A DNA stretch of 55,682 bases from Candidatus Bathyarchaeota archaeon (GTDB lineage: Archaea; Thermoproteota; Bathyarchaeia; Bathyarchaeales; Bathycorpusculaceae), in contig JAAYYI010000010.1 in assembly GCA_012515445.1 (NCBI GenBank), positions 1 through 55,682 on the forward strand. Reading direction: 5' to 3'. Positions 25,592 to 33,747 of this stretch are shown one piece after another. The stretch's first letter is position 1, and every line of letters starts with the position of its first letter. Position numbers and translations under genes: made by a program. The notes below the pieces were generated by a model. It had not been told where the DNA came from. It worked only from the letters and a program-made list of their open reading frames with translations, and made no database searches.

Positions 25592-25653
25592 TAAGAGTTG
25601 TATGGAAGTGCTGTTGAAATGGCGCGCCACCAATGCATCCCCTCTTAGCCCAA
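25592..25653. repeat. Duplicated upstream element, copy A
   Basis: 62 nt, aligned without gaps to 26705-26766 with 52 identical positions. Each copy lies upstream of one of the two LESYGS paralogues. Outer sequences TAAGAG and CTCTTA are complementary, so each can fold back. Plus-strand bases 25619-25648 form ATG-9 codons-TAG (MARHQCIPS); copy B has MASHQCIPS-TAA, and most differences inside are synonymous. In copy A only, CCAATGCA (25630-25637) and TGCATTGG (25658-25665) plus a T-run form a terminator-like hairpin. The rest of the 377-nt gap has no gene. Confidence 0.55.
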
Positions 25654-25877
25654 ACAGTGCATTGGCGCTTTTTGTCGTAAAACTTTTATGCAAATAAAAA
25701 TATGAACCAAAAATAAGAAAAAACAATAGTTGGAAGTTCTAGCTTCCATAAAACTCAAGCAGATATTTTTGATTTAGAAGTGTTGTTTTCCATTTTAATC
25801 CAGCGTTTGGTTGATTGCTATTACGCTGTTATAAATATAAAATATTATCGATAAAACTAAAAGAGAGTTAGAGAAGT

Positions 25878-26558
25878 TTAGCTTCCGTAGGATTCAAGCA
25901 GGTATTCTGAGAAGAGTACGCCGCCAAGGTGGAACTGGTATTTAACTACACCCCAAGCAGGAACAGTAGAGCTAGTCCACGAAGAGAAGTCATATGTTGT
26001 GGGGTCGCTTGCGTAGGTTATGGAGCCTTGCCGCTCTGTTGTGCTGAAGGTTCCAGCAGGAACAGTTACCGATTTGTCGGTTGCGGTTACGGTGAAATTC
26101 CGCACTGTAGCGATTGTATCCATGAAGCCTGCTTCTCCGGGGCTGAATGCTTCATTGTAAATTTCGGCACCGTCAGATGTTACCACTTCAGTCTTATGCA
26201 GCGTTGAATAGGATGATTTATCCAGATAGTCAGTAACTACGTCAGACACGATTGAGCCATCTGAACCAATGTAAGTAGTGTTTTCAACATAGATCCAGCA
26301 GTCTGAGCCGCCGTAGGTTCCGCTGTAGGCGCAGGCCAGCATGTTACCGCTGGAAGCAACTGTGCCGTCTGCGTTGTAGATGGATAATGTGAAGTTAGCC
26401 CATGCGCCTTCGCCGAAGTAAGTGACTACCTCAGGATTCGGCGTTTCGCGCGGAAGACAGTAATATGCTGTAACTGAAACTGCGGCAACAATGATCACAA
26501 CAAGAACTGCCGCCAGTAAGATTTTGTTTGACGTTTTGGGTTTGGATACATCTACCAT
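25878..26558 (-). CDS. Membrane-anchored secreted protein, paralogue B (ends LESYGS)
   Basis: 226 residues: a short basic start (MVDVSKPKTSNK), a membrane helix (ILLAAVLVVIIVAAVSVTAYY) and a beta-rich outer domain. Shared with paralogue A: the GEGAWANFTLSIYNADG region, DVVTDYLDKSSYSTL, TATDKSVTVPAGTFSTTERQG and the terminal YLLESYGS. Paralogue B has an extra cysteine pair in the domain (CAYSGTYGGSDCW). The ATG at 26558 lies about 147 nt below element copy B. Tandem duplication with divergence suggests variable ligand or partner recognition at the cell surface; no function is assigned. Confidence 0.65.
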   Translation of the reverse strand: MVDVSKPKTSNKILLAAVLVVIIVAAVSVTAYYCLPRETPNPEVVTYFGEGAWANFTLSIYNADGTVASSGNMLACAYSGTYGGSDCWIYVENTTYIGSDGSIVSDVVTDYLDKSSYSTLHKTEVVTSDGAEIYNEAFSPGEAGFMDTIATVRNFTVTATDKSVTVPAGTFSTTERQGSITYASDPTTYDFSSWTSSTVPAWGVVKYQFHLGGVLFSEYLLESYGS

Positions 26559-26704
26559 TGAATCACTCAGCGCCCGCTTACCTTCTTGTTATCCAAAATA
26601 CGGGTATATAAAACCTCAAGGGATAAAACGGAAGGCAGTTGCAGTTGTCGCTTACCTGCTGAAATGCATGCAATCATGTAAGCGAGAAGTTAATGGCGGG
26701 GGGC

Positions 26705-26766
26705 TAAGAGTTGTGCGGAAGTGCAGTTAGGATGGCGAGCCATCAATGCATTCCCTCTTAACCCAA
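26705..26766. repeat. Duplicated upstream element, copy B
   Basis: 62 nt, 52 identical to 25592-25653 with no indels. GATGGC-GA-GCCATC forms a short hairpin inside the TAAGAG/CTCTTA arms. It sits about 147 nt upstream of paralogue B on the non-coding side. The remainder of 26559-26976 holds an AT-rich stretch and the promoter of the next plus-strand gene (TTTTAAG near 26927) but no other gene. Confidence 0.55.
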
Positions 26767-26976
26767 GCGTCAATAGCTGGTTCTCAGAGTAAAGCTTTAT
26801 GAAATTATAATTAAGAGTAGAAACCATATATTTAGCAATGAATAATTGCTTAGAAATCACATTTTATAAATAGATAAATGCACTAGAATTAACATTATTA
26901 CAGCTAATTTGAATACATCACAAAACTTTTAAGCCCATAGCATCAATAGCTAAAAAGCAACCAAGAGGAGAATAGA

Positions 26977-27789
26977 ATGAAAAGAACCTATTTGGTTACC
27001 TTATCAATAGCTTTACTATGCATTCTGTCATCAACAGCATTTGCCAGCGCAGCTTCAGCTGAATACGGATTCACAAACTATCAAGCAATAACAGTACCCA
27101 CAACCGACGGCACACACACCACAGGCGAATGGCTAGCAGACTCCGACGTGCCACCGAACCTCCTAACAACTTTCGCCTTTAGAGAAAAATGGAGCTACCC
27201 TGAGTCAAAAATTTACCTACATGTGCTAATAGAATTTTTCACTGACAACACCAACGACGCAGGCGACTACTACCAGGTCTGCTATGACTGCAGCGCAGAC
27301 GGCGGTACCGCCCCCAAATCAGATGACGTAAAGATCGAATGGAAAGGACACAGTACAGCCGGCTACAAAATCTACACTGGTACAGGAACGGGCTGGGCAG
27401 CATACACCGGAGCAGGCGCCGTATTAGGGACAGATGTTGTCATAGCTGAATCACTGAGTACTTCGCCTTTAAGCAGCACCACACATTGGGTTGTAGAGAT
27501 GAAAATCTACCGATCAGGCATCTTTGACGTAAGCGGAGCAGGCTACGCACCCCTCGTTAGTCTAGCAGTTTATGACGCAAGCAATTCCGCAGCTGGAATC
27601 CAAGCTTGGCCGTCGAACTCCGTCGACAAACCCGATAATTGGGCAGTGGAAACTGGCACCATGGACAATATACCCGAGTCACTGACAGTACTAAGCGTCA
27701 TTGCCCTGTCAACATTCGCCATAGTAACAGGCACCGTTCTATTACGAAAGCACCCCTCAGCCATAGGTAAAGCATTCAAACAACTATAA
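26977..27789 (+). CDS. Secreted CBM9/DOMON-like protein with CTERM-type C-terminal anchor
   Basis: 270 residues. Signal peptide 1-27 (YLVTLSIALLCILSSTAFASAAS). The mature domain resembles CBM9/DOMON-like sugar- or heme-binding folds: TDGTHTTGEWLADSDV, LHVLIEFFTDN, YYQVCYDCSADGG, HWVVEMKI. The C-terminus is tripartite: NIPESL, a hydrophobic helix (TVLSVIALSTFAIVTGTVLL) and a basic end (RKHPSAIGKAFKQL), the layout of archaeosortase substrates (PEF-CTERM-like). The tail after the helix is longer than usual. The start is secure: GAGGAG 6 nt before ATG and a TTTTAAG box about 45 nt before. A hairpin terminator follows. Confidence 0.7.
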   Translation: MKRTYLVTLSIALLCILSSTAFASAASAEYGFTNYQAITVPTTDGTHTTGEWLADSDVPPNLLTTFAFREKWSYPESKIYLHVLIEFFTDNTNDAGDYYQVCYDCSADGGTAPKSDDVKIEWKGHSTAGYKIYTGTGTGWAAYTGAGAVLGTDVVIAESLSTSPLSSTTHWVVEMKIYRSGIFDVSGAGYAPLVSLAVYDASNSAAGIQAWPSNSVDKPDNWAVETGTMDNIPESLTVLSVIALSTFAIVTGTVLLRKHPSAIGKAFKQL

Positions 27790-27790
27790 T

Positions 27791-27812
27791 GGGCGATAAA
27801 GCCCTCTTTTCT
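27791..27812 (+). terminator. Hairpin plus T-rich terminator
   Basis: GGGC-GATAAA-GCCC followed by TCTTTTCTTT, directly after the stop of the CBM9-like gene. T-rich tracts end archaeal transcripts; the hairpin adds support. Confidence 0.5.
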
Positions 27813-27885
27813 TTAATTAACAACCAAACAGAGAATATGGCCTAAAGAGCATTTAAGAAAAAAGTAACTTGCGATCCTCTGCTTC

Positions 27886-28119
27886 TTAATGGACCGCGTC
27901 TACTCTTAGCACTTCTGGAACAACTGACTTAAGGTGTGCTTCGATGCCGTTTTTTAGTGTCATCTGAGACATTGGGCAACCTGCACAGTGTCCAACGAGG
28001 CGAACCTTAACGATCAAGCCTTCAAAGCCTACGAGTTCTACGTCTCCGCCGTCCATCTGGAGTTGGGGGCGTATATCGTCGAGTGCTGCTTGTACTCTTT
28101 TTTCAAAGGAGTCTGCCAT
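27886..28119 (-). CDS. NifU C-terminal-domain Fe-S scaffold protein
   Basis: A 77-residue Nfu-type protein that transiently carries an Fe-S cluster and delivers it to apo-proteins. Visible features: VQAALDDIRPQLQMDGGDVELVGFEG and the cluster-binding CxxC in GHCAGCPMSQMTLKNGIE. Length matches stand-alone Nfu domains of archaea. It is a single gene with its own start; two ABCE1 proteins (eight Fe-S cysteines each) and the radical SAM protein in this window are natural clients, though that is general inference. Confidence 0.9.
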   Translation of the reverse strand: MADSFEKRVQAALDDIRPQLQMDGGDVELVGFEGLIVKVRLVGHCAGCPMSQMTLKNGIEAHLKSVVPEVLRVDAVH

Positions 28120-28322
28120 ATAATCACTTGGCTTTGATCAAGGAATGATAAGATTATAAAAGATTCCGATGTTTGCAATGGATTATTTTCATCTATAAGG
28201 GATTTTCTGCAAGTAAACGCTATAAGGAAGAACTCTACTCAGATAATTAAGGATCAATTTGGGTATTATTTTGGAATAACCCTTAATATGATCACCAAAA
28301 AATAGAAGTAGGGAGAGCTAAA

Positions 28323-28601
28323 ATGAAACAAAAAACAGCACACCAACTAACGGTTTACAGAATGGAACTCGACGAGATCAACCGGAACGGGTCCCTGCCA
28401 TGCCCCGGTTGCGGAGCACACATCTCTCCAGACGACCAAACAGAAGAAGTCTACACTTTACTCGACGTAAACATGGGCAACTATGGCTTAGACGAAATAG
28501 CGATCCAATGCAACAGATGCCAAAGCCAAATCTACATCAGCGGCTTCTCAAAAGCAGAGCAACTAACTAAAACCCCAAGCAGACACAAACGAGTAGCCTA
28601 A
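28323..28601 (+). CDS. Small double-CxxC zinc-binding protein
   Basis: A 92-residue protein with two cysteine pairs: CPGCG near residue 27 and CNRCQ near residue 65, spaced like a zinc ribbon with a long insert that includes TLLDVNMGNYGLDEIAIQ. The start is backed by GGGAG 6 nt upstream. A nearly perfect inverted repeat (GGGTATT and AATAACCC) lies at about 28260-28282, upstream of the start, and could be an operator. No family recognised. Confidence 0.6.
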   Translation: MKQKTAHQLTVYRMELDEINRNGSLPCPGCGAHISPDDQTEEVYTLLDVNMGNYGLDEIAIQCNRCQSQIYISGFSKAEQLTKTPSRHKRVA

Positions 28602-28603
28602 AG

Positions 28604-28981
28604 CTACTTTTCAATATCTCTATCTTTTAATCGGCTATCGATAAGGCTTAACAGTTCATTCGGCTGAATTGGTTTGCCTAATAGGGCATCGGCGCCCCTG
28701 TTGGAAGCCTGTTCAGAAGCTCTGCCAGTTAGCATAATCTTGAATGCACTTGGAGAGCTGTCCTGTATTAAGGGAAAAAGGTCGGCTCCTTCCATATCAG
28801 GTAGGCATAGATCAACTAGAGCTACATCAAAGCGGCGGCTCCGAAGCTTCTCTATGGCCTCTGATCCCTTGGCCGCAACCACAACGAGGTAACCTCGCCG
28901 CTCGAAAATCCTGCTGAAGGTACGTAGTATTGATAAGTCGTCGTCGATGATTAGAATGGACGGCTTGTTTGCTATAAACAA
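28604..28981 (-). CDS. Stand-alone response-regulator receiver (REC) protein
   Basis: 125 residues, a single CheY-like receiver without an output domain. The acidic pocket (LIIDDD), phospho-acceptor Asp (VALVDLCLPD), the Thr of IMLTG and the Lys of LGKPIQ are all present, so phosphorylation looks possible. TTG 28981 is the only upstream start and has no clear ribosome site. No histidine kinase is in the window, so its partner is elsewhere. Convergent with the zinc protein gene. Confidence 0.85.
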   Translation of the reverse strand: MFIANKPSILIIDDDLSILRTFSRIFERRGYLVVVAAKGSEAIEKLRSRRFDVALVDLCLPDMEGADLFPLIQDSSPSAFKIMLTGRASEQASNRGADALLGKPIQPNELLSLIDSRLKDRDIEK

Positions 28982-29044
28982 GTGCCAAAAATCTCCAATA
29001 TAACGGTAAGTAAGTTGTCCATTAAAAGTTTTCCCTTTCTACTG

Positions 29045-29293
29045 TTAGGCAGGCGGCTGTTTGATCCACACCTTAACGGTATCCTGAACTTTTATGCGGC
29101 CCTCAGTCTGCATTAACTGCACCTGAGCTTCTATATATCGGTCGTCAGTTGTATGGAACTCCTTTCGTATGGCATCCTCAAGTTTGGGAATGTTGATATG
29201 CTCGTCTGAGCCGACGATGCCCCAGAAGTAGACTTGAATCTTGTACCGTTTGCGCTGTGCAGTCGAATCAGACGTTTTAGTCATGGCATTCAT
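29045..29293 (-). CDS. Small winged-helix-like protein
   Basis: 82 residues. The segment INIPKLEDAIRKEFHTTDDRYIEAQVQLMQTEGRIKVQDTVKVWI has the helix-helix-wing rhythm of a winged HTH, ending with the LxxxGxI and short hairpin of the wing. Its ATG overlaps the stop of the 39-aa Cys-rich gene just upstream (ATGA), so the two are translationally coupled. Likely a small regulator; DNA binding is inferred from the pattern only. Confidence 0.55.
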   Translation of the reverse strand: MNAMTKTSDSTAQRKRYKIQVYFWGIVGSDEHINIPKLEDAIRKEFHTTDDRYIEAQVQLMQTEGRIKVQDTVKVWIKQPPA

Positions 29294-29409
29294 CTTGCAC
29301 AGTACGGGTCCTCGTTTTTTGCTTTATGTTCACGTACGCATGCATCGCAGTCGTCATGGTAGGGGCATTTGCGGTCGGGGCAGGGACAATGAGGAGCCTT
29401 ATTGGACAT
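29290..29409 (-). CDS. 39-aa Cys-rich zinc-finger-like protein
   Basis: A short frame starting ATG 29409 reads MSNKAPHCPCPDRKCPYHDD, then CDACVREHKAKNEDPYCAR. It has six cysteines and three histidines in a CPCP-x3-CPxHxxCDAC-x4-H...YCxR arrangement. I recognise this spacing from small bacterial and archaeal Cys-rich proteins (CPC..C.RHG.CDAC...H). Its TGA overlaps the ATG of the winged-helix gene. TATA-like sequences (CTTATATC, AGATATAC) lie within 40 nt upstream, so the message may be nearly leaderless. Probably binds Zn; function unknown. Confidence 0.7.
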   Translation of the reverse strand: MSNKAPHCPCPDRKCPYHDDCDACVREHKAKNEDPYCAR

Positions 29410-29490
29410 ACAGAACATTAGAAGTATATCTGATATAAGCTATCTCTTGTAGGAAAAACTATAGAAACAAGGTAGAGAATAGAGAAAGGG

Positions 29491-30291
29491 TTGATTGTTT
29501 TGGCAAACCTGATTACTTCAATGAAGAAGCTCTTTGCATACATTTTTACGACCATCATAATAGCCGCACTCACCATATTCTTCGTCGATTTTTTCATTGC
29601 CGGGCCCATGAACGTTTCAGATACCCTCAGGCTCCTTGGCAACGTATCCCTGGTCGTCGGCTTCACACTAATGACGATTTACGGGTTATCTAAAATCAAA
29701 AACCTCCTTGAACCTCATGTAGGTATCCAAGCAGCAACAATACTCGAATATATTGCAGTCACGGTCACAGCGGCCGTGGCATTCTTTATCACCTTAGGTT
29801 TCTTCGGGGTATCCGCCTCGGCGCTACTCACCAGCGCGGGAATCATAACAGTAACCGTGGGCTTAATCATATCTACCTTCGTAGGCGGCATCCTCTCCGG
29901 CGCACTCGTCTTCACAACCTACAAGTACAAGATCGGAGACGCGGTCATGGTAAACAATGTGCCCGGGAAAATTTCTGATATGACTGCACTCGTTATGCGC
30001 ATTCGCACCGATATCGGCCAAATTACCATTCCAAACAGCGCCATCGCCTCGGGCGGAGTCATACTAACCGCTGTGTTACCGCCACATGAAAACCTAGAAA
30101 CACGCTTACCCTACAAAGCAGGCGACCGCGTGCTTACATCTTTTAAAAATGAGGAGGGAATCATTAGAGAGGTAACGGGTTATCACACGGTTGTACAACT
30201 CGACTCAGGCAGAGCATTAACCTTCCTAAATAACAGCATATTTACCGGTGCAGTAGTCGTAGTAAAAGTCACCGAGAAAACGCCGGACTAA
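29491..30291 (+). CDS. MscS-family mechanosensitive channel
   Basis: 266 residues, an osmotic-safety channel in the membrane. Helices lie near 13-33, 45-66 and 80-105, and the pore-lining TM3 region GVSASALLTSAGIITVTVGLIISTFVGGILSGALV is followed by the beta domain signature YKIGDAVMVNNVPGKI ... IPNSAIASGGV. The C-terminal alpha/beta domain is reduced. TTG 29491 gives MIVLANLITSMKK; an in-frame ATG at 29521 (MKKLFAY) is a reasonable alternative. Convergent with the next gene (4-nt overlap). Confidence 0.85.
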   Translation: MIVLANLITSMKKLFAYIFTTIIIAALTIFFVDFFIAGPMNVSDTLRLLGNVSLVVGFTLMTIYGLSKIKNLLEPHVGIQAATILEYIAVTVTAAVAFFITLGFFGVSASALLTSAGIITVTVGLIISTFVGGILSGALVFTTYKYKIGDAVMVNNVPGKISDMTALVMRIRTDIGQITIPNSAIASGGVILTAVLPPHENLETRLPYKAGDRVLTSFKNEEGIIREVTGYHTVVQLDSGRALTFLNNSIFTGAVVVVKVTEKTPD

Positions 30292-30641
30292 GTTAAACGC
30301 TCTTTGCGCTTCCTTTCTTGCTCATACACATAAACCACATAAATACCGATAGCGTAAAGCCCGATTGAAAAGATGCCGACTGAAAAAATACCGATCGAGA
30401 AGATTTCAATAGCAAAGATACCGGCAGCAAAAATACCAACAGCAAACGTGCCGGCTGCGAATACACCTACACTGAATTGTCCAGCGCCGAGGTATCCTGC
30501 AGCAAAATTGTTAGCGCTCACAAGCGGGAACCCACCGATCGTCGTGTAACCGGCAAAATAAAGTAATAGAGCGATTAACAGAAGGACAATCGGCACTGCA
30601 GCCGACGCAACAGAAGTATACTTCAAAAAATAACTCTCCAT
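30288..30641 (-). CDS. Repeat-rich hydrophobic membrane protein (xxGxF repeats)
   Basis: 117 residues. After an N-terminal membrane helix (VASAAVPIVLLLIALLLYFAG) the middle is built from about a dozen tandem five-residue units of the form S/A-I/V-G-I/V-F (for example FAVGIFAAGIFAIEIFSIG). It ends in a charged tail (YEQERKRKERLT). The periodicity of five suggests a beta-solenoid-like stack similar to pentapeptide repeat folds, but with Gly/Phe positions suited to a membrane or filament. No family confidently recognised. The stop overlaps the MscS stop. Confidence 0.6.
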   Translation of the reverse strand: MESYFLKYTSVASAAVPIVLLLIALLLYFAGYTTIGGFPLVSANNFAAGYLGAGQFSVGVFAAGTFAVGIFAAGIFAIEIFSIGIFSVGIFSIGLYAIGIYVVYVYEQERKRKERLT

Positions 30642-30713
30642 CTTGCTGAGCTTTAATCTAACCCTTTAAGATATGTGGCATAGATGAGACAACAACAAAA
30701 AGAAAGAGAAGAA

Positions 30714-32690
30714 TTAAAGGCCAAGCAATGTTAGCAGTCGGAACGCTAAGCCGCCGATCAGCAACGCCACGCCAATGTTGGCCCCCGTTATTACCGCTGT
30801 AGCTTTCCAGCCGAACTCTTTACCTAAGATAGCCATAGTGGATATACATGGAATGTAGAGCATAGCCACCAGTGCAATAACAACAAGCTGTACTGCTGTG
30901 AAGCCGCCGGGCTGTATCATCAAATTGGTGGTGCCAAGTATCGCGATTGCGCCAACCAATATGAGCTCTTTGCGAACGGTACCCAAGATTAGCAGAACCC
31001 CCGCGATAGCAGGTAACCCAAGCCACCACACCGTCAATGGAGCCATCGCATCGCTTATGGGCGTAAGCACGTTTAATGCAAACAAGACCTGAATTAGGGC
31101 GCTGCCGATGATGTAAATCGGGAAGACAACGTAGATGAGTGATTTAGTGCGTGCCCAAGTCTGTTTAAAGACCACTTTAGCGGAGGGACGCTTGAAGCTG
31201 CCCATTTCCATGATTAAGCCAGTTGATTTGCCCGGCACCGCTTTCATTGCAATGCGTCCGAGTGCAAATATAATCAATACATCGATTACGTAGAGTAATA
31301 GTGCCCATTGAACTCCGACGAATAGGCCTACCATGCCGAAGAGGATAATGGTTCGGGCTGAACATGGAGCGAATGTAATGGCAAACGCGGCAAGGAGGCG
31401 TTCTCGACGGGTTTCCATGATTTTGCAGCTGTGAATGGCGGGTACACTGCAGCCGTATCCCAGTATGATCGGGATGAGGGCTTTGCCGTGGAGACCCATC
31501 TTGTGCATAACGCTATCCATCATGAAAGCGACGCGTGTTAGGAGACCGGAGTCTTCGATGGCTGCAAGCAACAGGTAAAATGGGATGACAAATGGAATTA
31601 TTAGGGTTAGACCTGCACCGATACCGTCCCATATGCCGTTTAGTATGATGCTTAAGATAGGCTGCGTCGTGGACAGAGCGGGGTCAATTGGATTGATAAG
31701 ATTTAGCCCTTCGGAGATCAACCCAGAGAGAGCATTGCCAACAAAGAACGTCCAGAGCAGCAGCCCAGCTATAACGCCGGCACTCGTAAAATAGCCCCAT
31801 ACACGGTGGGTAGTTAACCACTCCAGTTTATCGGAAGAGCTACTCCAAATCTCGTTTTGTTGCAAGGCAGAGGCAGCGATCGAGTTTGCCAGTGCGTATC
31901 GCTCCTGAGCAATTATCGAGAAGCATTTCTCTTCGTAGCTACATTGAAGCTCCGCTGAAATCGCTTTAGCAGTGTCGATAGCGACTGCGGATTTTTCTCC
32001 AACTATCTTGTTGATTTCGCTGTCCCCTTCGATCAGCTTAATCGATACCCAACGGGAAGGATACTTTAGGTCAAGATTTTCTTTCTCAAGGGCACTTTGA
32101 AGCTTCTCAATTTTTTCTTCCACGTCTTTGTGATAGCTTAACGGTTTGGTTGGGGGTTTTTCGTTAGCAACTCTCACTACTTCGCCCATTAACTCATAAA
32201 GGCCTTCGCCGCGTGTGGCTATAGCGAATACAACAGGTACACCTAGTGCTTCTTCGAGTTTTTCTTTATCAATGGAAATGCCCTTCTTTTTTGCTTCATC
32301 CACTTGATTTAGACAAACGATTAGTGGAACACCCATTTCCATAAGTTGGATAGTGAAAAAGAGGTTACGCTCAAGAATCGATGCGTCAAGCACATTGACA
32401 ACCACATCGGGCTTCTCCAGTGCAATATAGTCACGGGAAACCATCTCCTCCATCGAAAAGGTTGAGAAAGAGTAAATCCCAGGCAAGTCAATGACTGTGA
32501 TATCGTAGCCTTCAAACCGCAGAGAGCCCTCAGCGCGGTCAACAGTTTTTCCCGGCCAGTTACCTATGATCTGGTCAGACCCTGTAAGTTGATTGAAAAG
32601 CACACTTTTGCCCACATTCGCGTTCCCAGCTAACGCTACGGTTATGTGTTTTCCGTTAGCTTTGTTTTCATCACAACTCACTTGATTCAC
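30714..32690 (-). CDS. feoB: Ferrous iron transport protein B
   Basis: 658 residues. The N-terminal G domain has G1 GNANVGKS, G3 [10 protein letters not shown]4 [10 protein letters not shown] and a G5 region. A helical insert (about 180-280) follows, then two gate domains; the first contains [43 protein letters not shown]. There are about eight to ten membrane helices. It imports Fe2+. GTG 32690 directly follows the stop of the DtxR-FeoA gene, whose end supplies TAGGTGA as ribosome site, so the two form an operon under the iron-box promoter at 33434-33490. Confidence 0.95.
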   Translation of the reverse strand: MNQVSCDENKANGKHITVALAGNANVGKSVLFNQLTGSDQIIGNWPGKTVDRAEGSLRFEGYDITVIDLPGIYSFSTFSMEEMVSRDYIALEKPDVVVNVLDASILERNLFFTIQLMEMGVPLIVCLNQVDEAKKKGISIDKEKLEEALGVPVVFAIATRGEGLYELMGEVVRVANEKPPTKPLSYHKDVEEKIEKLQSALEKENLDLKYPSRWVSIKLIEGDSEINKIVGEKSAVAIDTAKAISAELQCSYEEKCFSIIAQERYALANSIAASALQQNEIWSSSSDKLEWLTTHRVWGYFTSAGVIAGLLLWTFFVGNALSGLISEGLNLINPIDPALSTTQPILSIILNGIWDGIGAGLTLIIPFVIPFYLLLAAIEDSGLLTRVAFMMDSVMHKMGLHGKALIPIILGYGCSVPAIHSCKIMETRRERLLAAFAITFAPCSARTIILFGMVGLFVGVQWALLLYVIDVLIIFALGRIAMKAVPGKSTGLIMEMGSFKRPSAKVVFKQTWARTKSLIYVVFPIYIIGSALIQVLFALNVLTPISDAMAPLTVWWLGLPAIAGVLLILGTVRKELILVGAIAILGTTNLMIQPGGFTAVQLVVIALVAMLYIPCISTMAILGKEFGWKATAVITGANIGVALLIGGLAFRLLTLLGL

Positions 32691-33416
32691 CTAGGGATTC
32701 TCTTTAGGCAGGGGTTCCACGAAAACCTTAGACGCTATACCTCGACCGATGGCTAATTTGGAGCCTCGAACGGAGATTTCAATAGGTCCTTCGAAGGGCG
32801 CGGCTTTGAGTAGCACAATTTTAGTTCCAGGAGTCAAACCCATGTCTAGTAAGCGTTGGAGTACACTGTGACCCCCGCGGATAAACTGGATTTTTCCTGA
32901 TTGACCATTTTTAAGTTCGCTTAGGGCAAGAAGGTTTTCTTTTCTCTTGCCAACTTCTTCTAACCCTTGATTATGTAGACTAATGCATTCCTCACATGAT
33001 GAAAAGGGAAGGTCGCAGGCGGGTATTGTGTTTCCGTCGTCGCTACATTTGTCCGGGTGTTTTAGTAGGCGGCAGAGTGATTCTTCGGCTTCGTCTGAGA
33101 GGGCGTGTTCCATTTCGCAGGCTTGGCTGTGGACTTTGTCTTTACCGATGTGCAGTACGTCGGTGAGGAAGTTTTCTAGTAGGCGGTGTTTGCGGAGGAT
33201 TTTTTGGGCTTCTCGTAAGCCTATGACGGTGAGGATGCTGCCTTTGTAGGGTTCGTATTTTATGAGGTCTTCTTCGGAGAGTTTTTTCAGCATCTCTGTG
33301 ACTGATGCGGGGGCGACGTCTAGTTTTTTGGATATTTCGGTGGTGCTGACTAGGTCTTTGTTGCGTGATAGGGCGTAGATTGCTTTTAGGTAGTCTTGGG
33401 TTGATTTTTGTTCCAT
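32691..33416 (-). CDS. DtxR/IdeR-family metalloregulator fused to a FeoA domain
   Basis: About 241 residues. The N-terminal winged HTH (YLKAIYALSRNKDLVSTTEISKKLDVAPASVTEMLKKL) and the metal/dimer domain (HRLLENFLTDVLHIGKDKVHSQACEMEHALSDEAEESLC) fit IdeR/MntR. The C-terminal FeoA/SH3 domain (about 165-240) reads LKNGQSGKIQFIRGGHSVLQRLLDMGLTPGTKI. A Cys-rich link (CDLPFSSCEEC) is unusual. I use ATG 33416; the open frame reaches TTG 33431. It senses Fe2+/Mn2+ and represses the operon. No separate FeoA gene is present, so the fused domain may also serve FeoB. Confidence 0.9.
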   Translation of the reverse strand: MEQKSTQDYLKAIYALSRNKDLVSTTEISKKLDVAPASVTEMLKKLSEEDLIKYEPYKGSILTVIGLREAQKILRKHRLLENFLTDVLHIGKDKVHSQACEMEHALSDEAEESLCRLLKHPDKCSDDGNTIPACDLPFSSCEECISLHNQGLEEVGKRKENLLALSELKNGQSGKIQFIRGGHSVLQRLLDMGLTPGTKIVLLKAAPFEGPIEISVRGSKLAIGRGIASKVFVEPLPKENP

Positions 33417-33433
33417 GTGCCCACTCTTCAATT

Positions 33434-33451
33434 TTTTAGGTTAACCTAAAA
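33434..33451. promoter_or_regulatory. Iron-box palindrome 1 (DtxR-type operator)
   Basis: Perfect 18-bp palindrome TTTTAGGTTAACCTAAAA, 18 nt before ATG 33416 and at the predicted transcription start. It matches the DtxR/IdeR consensus core (TTAGG...CCTAA). Confidence 0.75.
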
Positions 33452-33462
33452 CTTGGTTTCTG

Positions 33463-33474
33463 GAAATATAAATG
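33463..33474 (-). promoter_or_regulatory. TATA box of the dtxR-feoB operon
   Basis: Minus strand CATTTATATTTC, placed exactly between the two operator palindromes, so a bound regulator would block TBP/TFB and RNA polymerase. Confidence 0.6.
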
Positions 33475-33490
33475 TTTAGGCGCACCTAAA
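33475..33490. promoter_or_regulatory. Iron-box palindrome 2
   Basis: TTTAGG-CGCA-CCTAAA: the same half-sites and N4 spacing as palindrome 1, centre 40 bp away (about four helical turns), on the upstream side of the TATA/BRE. Confidence 0.7.
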
Positions 33491-33747
33491 AAATTCAGGC
33501 AGGTAATCCTTTTGGAGCCAATTAGAGACTCTATGCAGAACCTATAGAAGGAAGGGAACTCCACCACTAAAACCGGTTCAGCCTAAGCCTGACCCACAAA
33601 TAGCTTTTGGGGAAAAAGAAGAAATCGCCTCAAATCACAGCGCTTTCAGCCACAATGCCAGTTTTTCTTCGAAGTTTCAACGGTAAGCCACCACTAACCA
33701 TAAATGTGTGAAACACAGATTGTGGAGGTGAGGCACAAGTAAAGCTA

